From Herbaspirillum sp. CF444 (GTDB lineage Bacteria; Pseudomonadota; Gammaproteobacteria; Burkholderiales; Burkholderiaceae_D), in assembly GCF_000282135.1 (NCBI RefSeq), contig NZ_AKJW01000019.1:1-51271 (forward strand): 51,271 bases of DNA, read 5' to 3'. Position 1 is the stretch's first letter. Each line of letters starts with the position of its first letter. Shown here piece by piece: positions 29,547 through 37,357 of the stretch. The notes under the pieces were generated by a model that was not told the DNA's origin, made no database searches, and saw only the letters and a list, made by a program, of their open reading frames with translations. A program made the translations under genes and the position numbers.

Positions 29547-30992
29547 GTGTCATTTCTCAGCTCACAGAAGCCACTATCAGAGCCGCAAATCTCCGAGTTC
29601 TTTGATGGTTGTCCCGTCCCCGCTTTCGCCATCGACAGCAATCATCTCATTACGCATTGGAACAAGGCTTGTGAGCATATTCTCGGCATTCCTGCTGCGC
29701 AGATGGTCGGCACCAAGAATCAATGGAAGCCTTTTTACCTCTATGAACGCCCTGTCCTCGCCGATCTTATCGTCGCCGGCTCTTTGGAGAACGTTGTCGG
29801 GGCCTATTATCACGATGATGACAAGTTCCGCAGTTCAGTCGTCATTCCTGGCGCGGTAGAGGCAGAGAAGTTTTTTCCTCATCTGGGAGGTGAAGGGCGA
29901 TGGCTGTATTTCTCCGCGGCGCCGTTACGTTCGAGGTCCGGAGAGATCGTCGGCGCCATTGAAGTCCTGCAAGATGTGACGGCACAAAAATCTGCGGAGC
30001 TGGACCTGAGAAGAATGCACCAGGATTTGGAACTGCTGGTGGTAAAACGCACGCACGAACTTGCCGCCGCCAATGAAAAGATGGAAGAGGATTTGCGCCG
30101 CCGCACGGCGGCGGAGGCCGAGCTTGTCCGACGAAATGTGGAACTCACCGAAGTCAATCGCAAACTGTCCATGGCTCAAGAGCAGCTTATGCAGTCGGAA
30201 AAACTCGCCTCCATAGGCCAGCTTGCCGCGGGAGTTGCCCATGAGATCAATAACCCGATCGGCTATATTTTTTCCAATTTCAGCACGCTGGAAACCTATA
30301 TTGAATCCTTGTTGAAAATATTGAATGCCTATGAAAAACTGGATAGAAATCGCGATTCCCAGGAAGCCTGTGAAGAACTGAATGCAGCGCGAGAAGATGT
30401 CGAGATAGATTATCTAAAGGAAGATATCCCTGCATTGATGAGCGAATCCCGCGAGGGCATTACGCGCGTCAGGAAGATCGTGCAGGATCTGAAGGATTTT
30501 TCTCGCACCGATACGGCTCTGGAATGGCAATGGGCGAACCTGCATCAAGGCATCGACTCGACGCTGAACATCGTCAACAATGAAATCAAATACAAGGCCG
30601 ATATCGTTAAAAATTACGGAGACTTGCCCGACGTCGAGTGTCTGCCAAGCCAGATAAATCAGGTCGTCATGAATCTGGTCGTCAATGCGGCGCATGCGAT
30701 TGACGGCCGGCGAGGCAAGATATCGATCACGACCAAAGTCGTGGACAAAGACATTCAGATTGAAATAGAAGACACCGGAGGCGGCATCGCCCCCGAGAAT
30801 GTCTCGCGCATATTCGATCCGTTTTTTACGACGAAACCTGTCGGTCAAGGCACGGGCCTGGGGCTGTCACTGTCCTACGGCATCATGCAGAAGCATCACG
30901 GGAGCATCAACGTCAGGAGCGTACTCGGTCAAGGCACAACCTTTACTTTGCGGCTGCCCATCAAGCACGAATCCCAAGAGGAACAATCGTAA
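29547..30992 (+). CDS. PAS-domain sensor histidine kinase (second of cluster)
   Basis: This 481-aa soluble kinase has an N-terminal PAS domain (about 10-150, with a long insert), a coiled coil (about 155-215), and a HisKA motif with phospho-acceptor His232 ([12 protein letters not shown]). An HATPase domain follows with MNLVVNAAHAID, DTGGGIAPENVSRIFDP and [12 protein letters not shown]. It closely parallels the first kinase of the cluster, including the helical insert between the H and N boxes. I prefer the GTG at 29547 because GGAGGAGGAGA precedes it. The ATG at 29502 would overlap the HDOD gene by 14 bp and has only a weak GGGAA. It ends the six-gene signalling run and is convergent with the response regulator at 31044. 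Confidence 0.9.
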   Translation: MSFLSSQKPLSEPQISEFFDGCPVPAFAIDSNHLITHWNKACEHILGIPAAQMVGTKNQWKPFYLYERPVLADLIVAGSLENVVGAYYHDDDKFRSSVVIPGAVEAEKFFPHLGGEGRWLYFSAAPLRSRSGEIVGAIEVLQDVTAQKSAELDLRRMHQDLELLVVKRTHELAAANEKMEEDLRRRTAAEAELVRRNVELTEVNRKLSMAQEQLMQSEKLASIGQLAAGVAHEINNPIGYIFSNFSTLETYIESLLKILNAYEKLDRNRDSQEACEELNAAREDVEIDYLKEDIPALMSESREGITRVRKIVQDLKDFSRTDTALEWQWANLHQGIDSTLNIVNNEIKYKADIVKNYGDLPDVECLPSQINQVVMNLVVNAAHAIDGRRGKISITTKVVDKDIQIEIEDTGGGIAPENVSRIFDPFFTTKPVGQGTGLGLSLSYGIMQKHHGSINVRSVLGQGTTFTLRLPIKHESQEEQS

Positions 30993-31043
30993 TCGCCGTT
31001 TTTCGATGACGCAATTTCGGCGATGCAAGCTTTCAGCTTGTGC

Positions 31044-31682
31044 TCAGGCACCGGATTTCGGCAAATGCTCCAGGGCGAATTTGATCAATTCGCTGCGGCC
31101 TTCGATATTGAGCTTGCGCTTGATGTTGAGGCAATGCGTCTCTACGGTGCGGATGCTCAAGTCCAGGGCTTTGGCGATTTTGCGGTTTGAGGCGCCGATG
31201 GCGATTTGCTCCAGCACCTGATACTCGCGCGCCGTCAGGCTCTCGTCGACCATGCGTGGACGCGCAATCATGGGGATGAGCGCCGCGCTGTAATAAATCC
31301 CGCCGGACAACACCGTTTCGATGGCGCGCACGATATCGTTGCCCGGCGCGTCCTTCAGAATATAGCCGCGTGCACCGGCGCGTATGGATTGCATGACGTA
31401 CTCGGCTTTGTCATGCATGCTCAGGATTAACACCGCTATCCCCGGAAACATTGCATGAAACGCAGCAGTCAGTTCAATGCCGTTCATGCCGCGCAGATTG
31501 ATATCCATGAGCACCAGATGGACGTCATGCCGGGCGGCATGGGCCAGCGCTTCATCGGCGCCGCCGGCTTCGGCCACGACCCGCAGGCTGGGCACGCTTT
31601 CGAGACGGACGCGCAATCCCTCCCGGATCATCGGATGATCATCCACGATCATGATATTGGTCACTGCAATTGCGTCAGACAT
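31044..31682 (-). CDS. LuxR/NarL-type response regulator (MctR-like)
   Basis: This 212-aa two-component regulator has an N-terminal receiver (about 8-125; acidic pair DD at 14-15, Asp60 in VLMDINLRGMNG, Lys in YILKDA). The C-terminal LuxR-type helix-turn-helix (about 148-205) reads LTAREYQVLEQIAIGASNRKIAKAL and so on. I chose the ATG at 31682: GGAGG sits 3 bases before it, and MSDAIAVTNIMIVDDHP is the natural start. A longer frame would add 27 unlikely residues. The start overlaps the 3' end of the Cache kinase gene by 8 bp, so the two form a cognate pair. The arrangement beside an Na+/solute symporter matches MctSR control of the MctP monocarboxylate permease in rhizobia. Confidence 0.93.
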   Translation of the reverse strand: MSDAIAVTNIMIVDDHPMIREGLRVRLESVPSLRVVAEAGGADEALAHAARHDVHLVLMDINLRGMNGIELTAAFHAMFPGIAVLILSMHDKAEYVMQSIRAGARGYILKDAPGNDIVRAIETVLSGGIYYSAALIPMIARPRMVDESLTAREYQVLEQIAIGASNRKIAKALDLSIRTVETHCLNIKRKLNIEGRSELIKFALEHLPKSGA

Positions 31683-33048
31683 GTGCCTCCACCCTGGATA
31701 GGTGCGCAACTTTAGCCTGCACCGTCGTCCCCGTTTGTGATGAAAAAATCGCAAAGCGACCACCCACCGCGGCCAGTCGCTCCGACATATTCCTGAGGCC
31801 GATGCCTCGTGTCGGATGTTGAGCGATCAGGCTGGTATCGAAGCCGACGCCGTTGTCCCGGATCGTCAGCGTGAAACACGCACCGTCGTCCAGCAGCTCC
31901 AGCGATACATGGGAAGCTTGCGCATGTCGTCGCACATTGTTCAGGGCTTCTTGCGCGATCCGGAACAGCACGGTATTGACGACCACCGACGAGGCCGTCG
32001 AGGCGCCATCGGAAATAAAGTCGATCTTCGGTCCCGAATGGGCTTCCCATTCTTCGCACAGATGTTGCAATGCGCTGGACAAGCCGAGATCGTCCAGAAT
32101 CGCTGGCCGCAAGTCATGCGAGATATGCCTGATTTCCCCCAGCAGATCATGCATTTGGTTGACGGTGCGTTCGAATGACGCGCGCGCCGAGGAAAGCTGC
32201 TCCGGCGTATCGAGCTTGATGATGGCCGCTTCCGTTTGCAGTTTGATGGAGACCAGGTACTGGCTGACGCCATCGTGCAAATCGCGCGACACGCGCGCGC
32301 GTTCCTCTTCCTGGGATACCACCACGCGTTGCGCCAGCTCCCTCAATTTGGCATCCGCCACGCGGTGTTCGCTGAGATTGAGAAACAGCCCGCAACAGGC
32401 GATCGCCACCACGCTCATGATGGCGATGGCGCCGATGAGCGACATCGTATCGCGCACGTGTCCGGAGATCTGTTGGTCAATCTTGGTCAGCGCCGCATCG
32501 ACGTCGTCGAGATAAATGCCGGTGCCGATAATCCAGCCCCATTTCGGCAGGGCAATGACATACGCAAGTTTAGGGGCGACGGTATTGCTCGACGGCTTTT
32601 TCCACAAGTATCGTTCGTAGCCGCCGCCGGCCCTGGCGCGCGCAATCAACAGCTGAATGGTCTTGGTGCCGTCAACGTTGGTCCAGTCCCACAGATTTTT
32701 TTCCAGCAGTTCTGGTTGGCGCGGATGCATCACGGTGTTGCCGGCAAAGTCGTAGACAAAAAAGTATCCGTCGTTGCCATAGTCAAGCTGCGCCAGGATA
32801 TGCATGGCGGCGCGCTTGGTGGCGGCGTCGCTCAGGCCCGAGTCATAGAGATGGGAAACGGCGTGCTCCGCCAGATCGACGTAATGCCGCAACTCGGCAT
32901 CCTTGCTGCTCTGATATGCCTGTTCTATCGATAAGCGTTGCTGCGCGCCGAGCTGTATCGTCTGATGCCTGACCACCAGTGCAATCACACAAAAAGCAAT
33001 CATCAACGGTGTGACGGCAAAAAAAATAAGCTTGTGTCTGAGTTTCAT
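31675..33048 (-). CDS. Cache-domain sensor histidine kinase (MctS-like)
   Basis: This 457-aa membrane kinase has transmembrane helices at about 7-27 and 202-224 flanking a periplasmic single-Cache domain (GNDGYFFVYDFAGNTVMHP, and WGWIIGTGIYLDDVD near 170-184). This domain type senses small carboxylates and amino acids. The cytoplasmic part has a HisKA_3 domain with His258 in SRDLHDGVSQYL and an HATPase domain (DNGVGFD; RGIGLRNMSERLAAVGG). It overlaps the response regulator gene by 8 bp. It is transcribed divergently from the DUF3311/symporter operon, which it probably controls through its partner. The ligand is inferred to be a monocarboxylate by analogy with the MctS and ActP-controlling kinases. 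Confidence 0.92.
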   Translation of the reverse strand: MKLRHKLIFFAVTPLMIAFCVIALVVRHQTIQLGAQQRLSIEQAYQSSKDAELRHYVDLAEHAVSHLYDSGLSDAATKRAAMHILAQLDYGNDGYFFVYDFAGNTVMHPRQPELLEKNLWDWTNVDGTKTIQLLIARARAGGGYERYLWKKPSSNTVAPKLAYVIALPKWGWIIGTGIYLDDVDAALTKIDQQISGHVRDTMSLIGAIAIMSVVAIACCGLFLNLSEHRVADAKLRELAQRVVVSQEEERARVSRDLHDGVSQYLVSIKLQTEAAIIKLDTPEQLSSARASFERTVNQMHDLLGEIRHISHDLRPAILDDLGLSSALQHLCEEWEAHSGPKIDFISDGASTASSVVVNTVLFRIAQEALNNVRRHAQASHVSLELLDDGACFTLTIRDNGVGFDTSLIAQHPTRGIGLRNMSERLAAVGGRFAIFSSQTGTTVQAKVAHLSRVEAHV

Positions 33049-33396
33049 TTTGGCAATTCGTCTCCCGCGGCAGCACTGGCTGCTGCTCTTGTCTTGTGTC
33101 GCCTCGTGTCGTTTTTCAGGCAGATCTACGTATTACTACGCAGACGTTCTACGTGATCGCACGCTTGTTCTATGTGACGTAAATCCGAATACTACGGCAC
33201 ATTCAAATACCAATAAAAATAATTTTAAATATCAGGAGACGCGCTCGCAAGCGGGTGACAAGCATGGCGGAACGGTGGGCATCCATTGTTTTTTTGTGGA
33301 TCGCCTTATCGATCCGACGCCAGGCGACGCCCTCTGTTTCCGACGCTGATTGACTCAGCGCGCGAGAAATGTTTGCAGTGCCAAAGAGGAGAGCGC
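33049..33396. promoter_or_regulatory. Divergent control region with CTACG-box array
   Basis: This 348-bp region separates the Cache kinase from the symporter operon. Between 33125 and 33197 it carries repeated boxes of the form (T/A)CTA(C/T)G(T/C/G): TCTACGT at 33125-33131, ACTACGC at 33135-33141, TCTACGT at 33148-33154, TCTATGT at 33169-33175 and ACTACGG at 33191-33197. The spacings of 10, 13, 21 and 22 bp place most boxes on similar helix faces. These are candidate binding sites for the adjacent LuxR-type regulator. An AT-rich stretch at 33205-33232 may hold the promoter. Confidence 0.55.
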
Positions 33397-33555
33397 ATGA
33401 AAAATTCAACTATGTCGACCAGGCTCAATCCGGGCTTTTTGTCGGAGCTGATCGGCAATGCCGTGTCGGCATTCAAAAATCAAGCAAACGCCTGCGCCGC
33501 CCGTGCTCTCGCTGCGCTGGAAAATACGATGCATTCATCGCCCGTCCTTCCATAA
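33397..33555 (+). CDS. Small 52-aa protein preceding the symporter operon
   Basis: This 52-codon frame begins MKNSTMSTRLNPGFLSELIG with an AGAGGAGA ribosome site 5 bases before its ATG. The middle (FLSELIGNAVSAFKNQANAC) could form an amphipathic helix, and two cysteines are absent from any known motif. The frame ends 16 bp before the DUF3311 gene, so it probably shares that transcript. It may be a leader or small regulatory protein. I do not recognise a family. Confidence 0.5.
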   Translation: MKNSTMSTRLNPGFLSELIGNAVSAFKNQANACAARALAALENTMHSSPVLP

Positions 33556-33571
33556 AAACCAAGGAGATCTC

Positions 33572-33793
33572 ATGTCGTCTGACACCGAAACCCCGGTGGA
33601 TAGTCCCGTCGCATCCCGTGCGGGTTATCTGCATTTGTTGCTGTTGATTCCGTTTATCGCGTTGTTGTGGCTGCCGTTCTACAACTTCAGCAAGCCTGCC
33701 TTGTTCGGCTTTCCCTTTTTTTACTGGTATCAATTCTTATGGGTCCCTCTGACTTCTTTCATCATTCTGATCGTCTACAAGGGAGATAGATAA
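33572..33793 (+). CDS. DUF3311-type small membrane protein
   Basis: This 73-aa inner-membrane protein has two hydrophobic helices (about 18-37 and 46-68), separated by an FYNFSKPALFGFPFF loop, and ends IVYKGDR. That aromatic loop followed by YWYQFLW is typical of DUF3311, the small partner encoded directly before many SSS-family symporters. The ATG has a perfect AAGGAG ribosome site 5 bases upstream. Its stop codon overlaps the symporter start (TAATG), so expression is coupled and a small-subunit role is likely. Confidence 0.9.
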   Translation: MSSDTETPVDSPVASRAGYLHLLLLIPFIALLWLPFYNFSKPALFGFPFFYWYQFLWVPLTSFIILIVYKGDR

Positions 33794-35292
33794 TGCCCGT
33801 CACTTTGAACATCATTGCACTCACTGTTTTCCTGGGATTTTTTGCGCTCGTCACCGTGATTGGCTTCATGGCGTCCCGCTGGAAAGCCGGCGATCTGAAT
33901 GACCTGCATCAATGGGGTTTGGGAGGCCGTCAGTTTGGCACCCTGATCACCTGGTTCCTGATCGGCGGCGACTTTTATACAGCCTATACCGTCATCGCGG
34001 TGCCGGCGCTGGTGTATGCCGTGGGTGCCTACGGCTTTTTCGCACTGCCTTACACCATCATCGTTTATCCGTTTGTTTTCCTAGTCATGCCGCGTCTGTG
34101 GAAGGCCTGCCATAAAGGCAATCACATCACCGCAGCCGACTACGTCCAGGGCGAATACGGCGGTAAATGGTTTGCCGCCGCCATTGCCGTCACAGGCATC
34201 GTGGCGACGATGCCCTACATCGCGTTGCAGCTTATCGGCATGCAGGTCGTCATCAAGAGCCTGGGTATTTCCGGCGAGATTCCGTTGACGGTGGCTTTCC
34301 TGATTCTGGCTTTCTACACTTACGCCAGCGGCATCCGCGCGCCGGCGATGATTGCTTTCGTCAAGGACATCATGATCTACATCGTGGTCATCGTGGCGGT
34401 GTGCCTGATTCCAAGCAAACTCGGCGGTTATGCCTCGGTATTCGATTCTGCCGGCGCCTATTTCGCCGCCAAGGGCGGCGTCACCGGTTTGACGTTGCAA
34501 CCCTCGCAAGTCTTCGCCTATGCTTCGCTGGCGCTCGGCTCTGCGCTGGCAGCCTTCATGTATCCGCATACGATGACTGCCATCCTGAGTTCGTCGAGCG
34601 AAAAAACGATCAAGAAGAATGCAATCCTGCTGCCGGTTTACTCGGTGTTGTTGGGCTTGATCGCGTTGATGGGTTACATGGCGATTGCCGCCGGCGTCAA
34701 GGTGACAAACAATACCGAGGTCGTGCCCGCCTTGTTCGCACAGCTGTTTCCGTCATGGTTCGTGGGTTTTGCGGCGGCCGCGATTGCCATCAGCGCGCTG
34801 GTTCCCGCGGCGATCATGTCGATCGGTTCGGCCAATTTGTTCACGCGCAATTTGTGGAAGCCGCTGGTCAATCCCAAGCTGACCGCCAAACAAGAAAGCC
34901 AGAATGCGAAGTTGGTATCGCTCCTCGTCAAACTGGGGGCCTTGGGTTTTATCGTTTTCTTGCCCACCAAATTTGCGATTGATCTTCAATTGCTGGGCGG
35001 CGTCTGGATCCTGCAGACCTTGCCTGCCATCGTGCTGACGCTATATACCAAGCGGCTCAGACTGCCGGCGCTGTTTGTCGGATGGTTGGCGGGGATTGCG
35101 TTGGGCACCAGCCTGGTCTATATCCAGGGACTCAAACCGATCTTTGCACTTCAGATCGCCGGCAATACCTATCCGGTCTATATCGGTCTCATCGCATTGG
35201 CCTTGAATCTGGTGCTGACTGCCGCCATCTCCGTGCTGTTGCCGGCAAAAGCGATACCTGCTGTTTCAGGAAAAATGGCGAATACCGCGTAA
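33793..35292 (+). CDS. Sodium:solute symporter family permease (MctP-like)
   Basis: This 499-aa polytopic inner-membrane protein has about 13 helices. It belongs to the SSS family and resembles MctP, the rhizobial monocarboxylate permease for lactate, pyruvate and alanine. Recognisable segments include LHQWGLGGRQFGTLITWFLIGGDFYTAYT near the N-terminus, GNHITAADYVQGEYGG, the SGIRAPAMIAFVKD loop, and ALVPAAIMSIGSANLFTRN in the central ion-binding region. The start overlaps the DUF3311 stop by one base. The divergent Cache kinase and LuxR-type regulator point to induction by an external carboxylate. The exact substrate is inferred, not shown. Confidence 0.92.
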   Translation: MPVTLNIIALTVFLGFFALVTVIGFMASRWKAGDLNDLHQWGLGGRQFGTLITWFLIGGDFYTAYTVIAVPALVYAVGAYGFFALPYTIIVYPFVFLVMPRLWKACHKGNHITAADYVQGEYGGKWFAAAIAVTGIVATMPYIALQLIGMQVVIKSLGISGEIPLTVAFLILAFYTYASGIRAPAMIAFVKDIMIYIVVIVAVCLIPSKLGGYASVFDSAGAYFAAKGGVTGLTLQPSQVFAYASLALGSALAAFMYPHTMTAILSSSSEKTIKKNAILLPVYSVLLGLIALMGYMAIAAGVKVTNNTEVVPALFAQLFPSWFVGFAAAAIAISALVPAAIMSIGSANLFTRNLWKPLVNPKLTAKQESQNAKLVSLLVKLGALGFIVFLPTKFAIDLQLLGGVWILQTLPAIVLTLYTKRLRLPALFVGWLAGIALGTSLVYIQGLKPIFALQIAGNTYPVYIGLIALALNLVLTAAISVLLPAKAIPAVSGKMANTA

Positions 35293-35298
35293 CCGACG

Positions 35299-35336
35299 AT
35301 TGGCCCGCATTGCGTTGTAAAGCAATGCGGGCCAAT
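35299..35336 (+). terminator. Strong hairpin after the symporter gene
   Basis: A perfect 15-bp stem (ATTGGCCCGCATTGC / GCAATGCGGGCCAAT) with an 8-nt loop lies 7 bp after the symporter stop. It is followed by TGATTG, not a clean T-run, so it is either an atypical terminator or an mRNA-stabilising structure. Its strength makes an end-of-operon role likely. Confidence 0.65.
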
Positions 35337-35477
35337 TGATTGCGGCCATCGAGAAAGCAGATTCTGTGATGCGAGACAAAGTTGTCAATGCCCTGCATGA
35401 AATTCAATGCAACGGCATCACGGGACCTATTTCCTTTGATGCAAGCGGGCGCCATTCGGGGCGGACGTGCGACGTAA

Positions 35478-35490
35478 AACCGGAGCGGTT
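35478..35490. promoter_or_regulatory. Inverted repeat upstream of the tetR gene
   Basis: AACCG-GAG-CGGTT forms a 5-bp dyad 59 bp before the TetR start. Its arms match the inner arms of the palindrome upstream of the DUF3313 gene, but the spacer is 3 rather than 6 bases. It may be a weak autoregulatory site. Confidence 0.35.
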
Positions 35491-35549
35491 GGATTGTTTT
35501 TGGTTATAGTTCGGGCTATCGTCGTGCTCTTAGCCTACAGAAGCAGAAA

Positions 35550-36119
35550 ATGGACAACACAACCCGGTCGGAACGAACTCGCAATACCGTGATTCAGGCG
35601 GCATTAACCATTATCGTGCGCGATGGTCCCAAGCGGCTGACGCTTGACGCGATCGCGCGCGAAGGCGGCATGAGCAAAGGGGGACTGATGCATCAGTTTC
35701 CGACCAAGGCTGCAGTCCTGAAGGCGTTGCTGGAGCATCAGGTCAGTTATTTTGAAAATTTCTCGAAAGCCTATCAGGCAGAACATGGCGCCAGTTTGGT
35801 CGAGCCTGAGCTTGCCGCGCAGATTGCCGTCGCGCGTGAGGCCGTCTCTCAGCAGCAATCCGTGGTGTTTGCCATCCTCGGCGTCATCGGGGAAGACCCC
35901 GGACTTTTATCCATGTTTCGTGAACTCGATGCCAAGCGGCTTGAAGCGATCCGGGCTGAAGCCGCGGATCCTGAACTGGCGACGCTGCGCTGGATGGCCA
36001 CTCGAGGGATGATTCTGACGGCCATTTTCGGTTTTTGCCCTTTGTCGCCGGACGAGCGCGAACGCTTGTTTGAGCGCTTGCTCGACAGCCGGCAATGGCA
36101 GGCTTTCTCCAAGCCATAA
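35550..36119 (+). CDS. TetR/AcrR-family transcriptional regulator
   Basis: This 189-aa repressor has an N-terminal helix-turn-helix (about 12-60): ...TIIVRDGPKRLTLDAIAREGGMSKGGLMHQFPTKAAV... The DAIAREGGMSKGGLMHQFPTK segment is diagnostic. The helical C-terminal ligand and dimerisation domain (about 70-185) does not point to a ligand. The ribosome site is modest. Downstream on the same strand, beyond 329 bp with a near-perfect palindrome, lies a DUF3313 lipoprotein gene that is the most obvious target. The pqi genes beyond it may be co-regulated. Confidence 0.92.
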   Translation: MDNTTRSERTRNTVIQAALTIIVRDGPKRLTLDAIAREGGMSKGGLMHQFPTKAAVLKALLEHQVSYFENFSKAYQAEHGASLVEPELAAQIAVAREAVSQQQSVVFAILGVIGEDPGLLSMFRELDAKRLEAIRAEAADPELATLRWMATRGMILTAIFGFCPLSPDERERLFERLLDSRQWQAFSKP

Positions 36120-36448
36120 AAACAATCCTCCTGCCTGCGCGATGAACGCCATGTCGGCGTCCACCGCGCGGGCCATGCCAGTCTCCCTTTCTTCGGCAAT
36201 AGCTTGCATCTGCTGCGGCAATCCTGACGTTCGCCAGTCGCTTCCTGCCTGATTCCTCTCTTCGGCCGCATTCTTTGTTTCAGTTTCTGAGGCTGGTATG
36301 CATTAATTCAAATAAAAACCGACTAGACGGTTTGTAAATGTCGAATTTAGTGCTATATTTCTCGCCAGAGTCGGCGCAGCAAGGGCCGAAGGCCAGGCAA
36401 GGCGCATCAATCCGCAGCAACAATCCGCATTCATCCGAAGGAATCGAC
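36120..36448 (+). promoter_or_regulatory. Promoter region of the DUF3313 lipoprotein gene with TetR-type palindrome
   Basis: This 329-bp region has no gene. At 36316-36333 lies AAACCGACTAGACGGTTT, an 18-bp palindrome with one mismatched pair, typical of a TetR-family operator. A -10 box TATATT at 36354-36359 and a TTGTAA -35 at 36332-36337 (16-bp spacer) place the operator over the -35 box, as expected for repression by the upstream TetR protein. Confidence 0.6.
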
Positions 36449-37114
36449 ATGTTCACATCCATCAGATCCGGCCGAGTGGTCACTATCGCAGCATTTTGCG
36501 TGGCGCTTTCAGCCTGCAGCACCACCAAACCTGTCCCTTATGCCAATCTCAGCTCCGCCGCTCAATTGCAACCGAGTTCGCAAGAGGACGCCGACAAGAC
36601 GCCTTTCGTCTATTCCTCCGCCGCGAATTGGAGTGGCTATTCAGCCATCGTCATGGAGCCCGTCGTTGTCTATCGCGGCCCTGATCATCAGTTTGGCGAT
36701 TTGTCGGACGCCGACAAGCAGGAACTTGCCCGCTATATGGGCGCCACATTCAGAAAAGCGCTGGGCCAGCGATTCCGGCTGGTCTCCGGCGCCGGGCCCA
36801 ACACCCTCAAGCTCAGATTGACGTTGGCCGGAGCAGACACCAACACTGCCGTGGCGTCGACGGTAACCCGTTTCGATCTGGCCGGAATGCCATATAACGT
36901 GGTCCAGTCGATACGAGGCAAGGAGGGAGTGCTCATGGGATCGGTCAGTTATTCGGTCGAAATCTATGACGCCACGAACAATCAGCTATTGAAGGCGTTC
37001 GTGACAAAGCAGTATCCCAATGCGATGAATGTTGGCGCTACCTTCGGTTCGCTCAGCGCTGCCAAAACAGGCATCGACAAAGGGGCGGAGGCCTTGGTTG
37101 CACAGCTGAAATAA
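36449..37114 (+). CDS. DUF3313 outer-membrane-type lipoprotein
   Basis: This 221-aa protein begins with a lipoprotein signal peptide, and the lipobox VALSAC places the acylated cysteine at Cys23. The mature part matches the DUF3313 family: FVYSSAANWSGYSAIVMEPV, then YRGPDHQFGDLSDADKQEL, and a SYSVEIYDATNNQLL segment near 165-180. The family function is unknown. I chose the ATG at 36449 for its GAAGGAA ribosome site and the fitting signal peptide. It lies 42 bp before a pqiA relic and the pqiBC genes on the same strand. It may therefore belong to an envelope-maintenance transcript controlled by the TetR protein. Confidence 0.85.
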   Translation: MFTSIRSGRVVTIAAFCVALSACSTTKPVPYANLSSAAQLQPSSQEDADKTPFVYSSAANWSGYSAIVMEPVVVYRGPDHQFGDLSDADKQELARYMGATFRKALGQRFRLVSGAGPNTLKLRLTLAGADTNTAVASTVTRFDLAGMPYNVVQSIRGKEGVLMGSVSYSVEIYDATNNQLLKAFVTKQYPNAMNVGATFGSLSAAKTGIDKGAEALVAQLK

Positions 37115-37156
37115 TCATCTGGCCGGACAGGCAGGATTCATTCATCGGAGGCTTCG

Positions 37157-37357
37157 ATGCATGTCGCGCGCAACCTTATCGAGAGAGAAGTGCCGGCCAG
37201 GACGGATCCTTCGCATCGGATCGTGGAAATCGTCGGTCGCCGGTCCATGCCCGATATCTTCGTCGGCGCCATGGTGGTGCTGACGATGCCGGCTTCGCAG
37301 TGCTTGGATCTTCGTCTGCCATGGACCATTCTCGATCAAACCGATGAGCGAACCTGA
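37157..37357 (+). pseudogene. Collapsed C-terminal remnant of pqiA
   Basis: This 66-codon frame retains pieces of the PqiA C-terminus in order. HRIVEIVGRRSMPDIFVGA corresponds to the YRIVE-IGRWSMxDxFV helix entry. It then jumps directly to MVVLTMPASQCLDLRLPWT, matching the final VVLTMLAxxxFDPRLIWD helix. The intervening helix and loop, and all of the roughly 400-residue N-terminal part, are missing. It still has a GGAGG ribosome site 5 bases before its ATG. It overlaps pqiB by 14 bp, and pqiB itself has no visible ribosome site. It may survive because it couples translation to pqiB. Confidence 0.65.

Noticed and set aside
30992..31024. A possible terminator between the second PAS kinase and the LuxR-type regulator (ATCGCCG / CGGCGAT)
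   Set aside because: The stem is only 7 bp with a 19-nt loop and no T-run after it.
33264..33353. A 29-codon frame beginning MAERWASIVF upstream of the symporter operon
   Set aside because: It has no clear ribosome site, is very short, and is in a poly-T-containing stretch. Chance is likelier.
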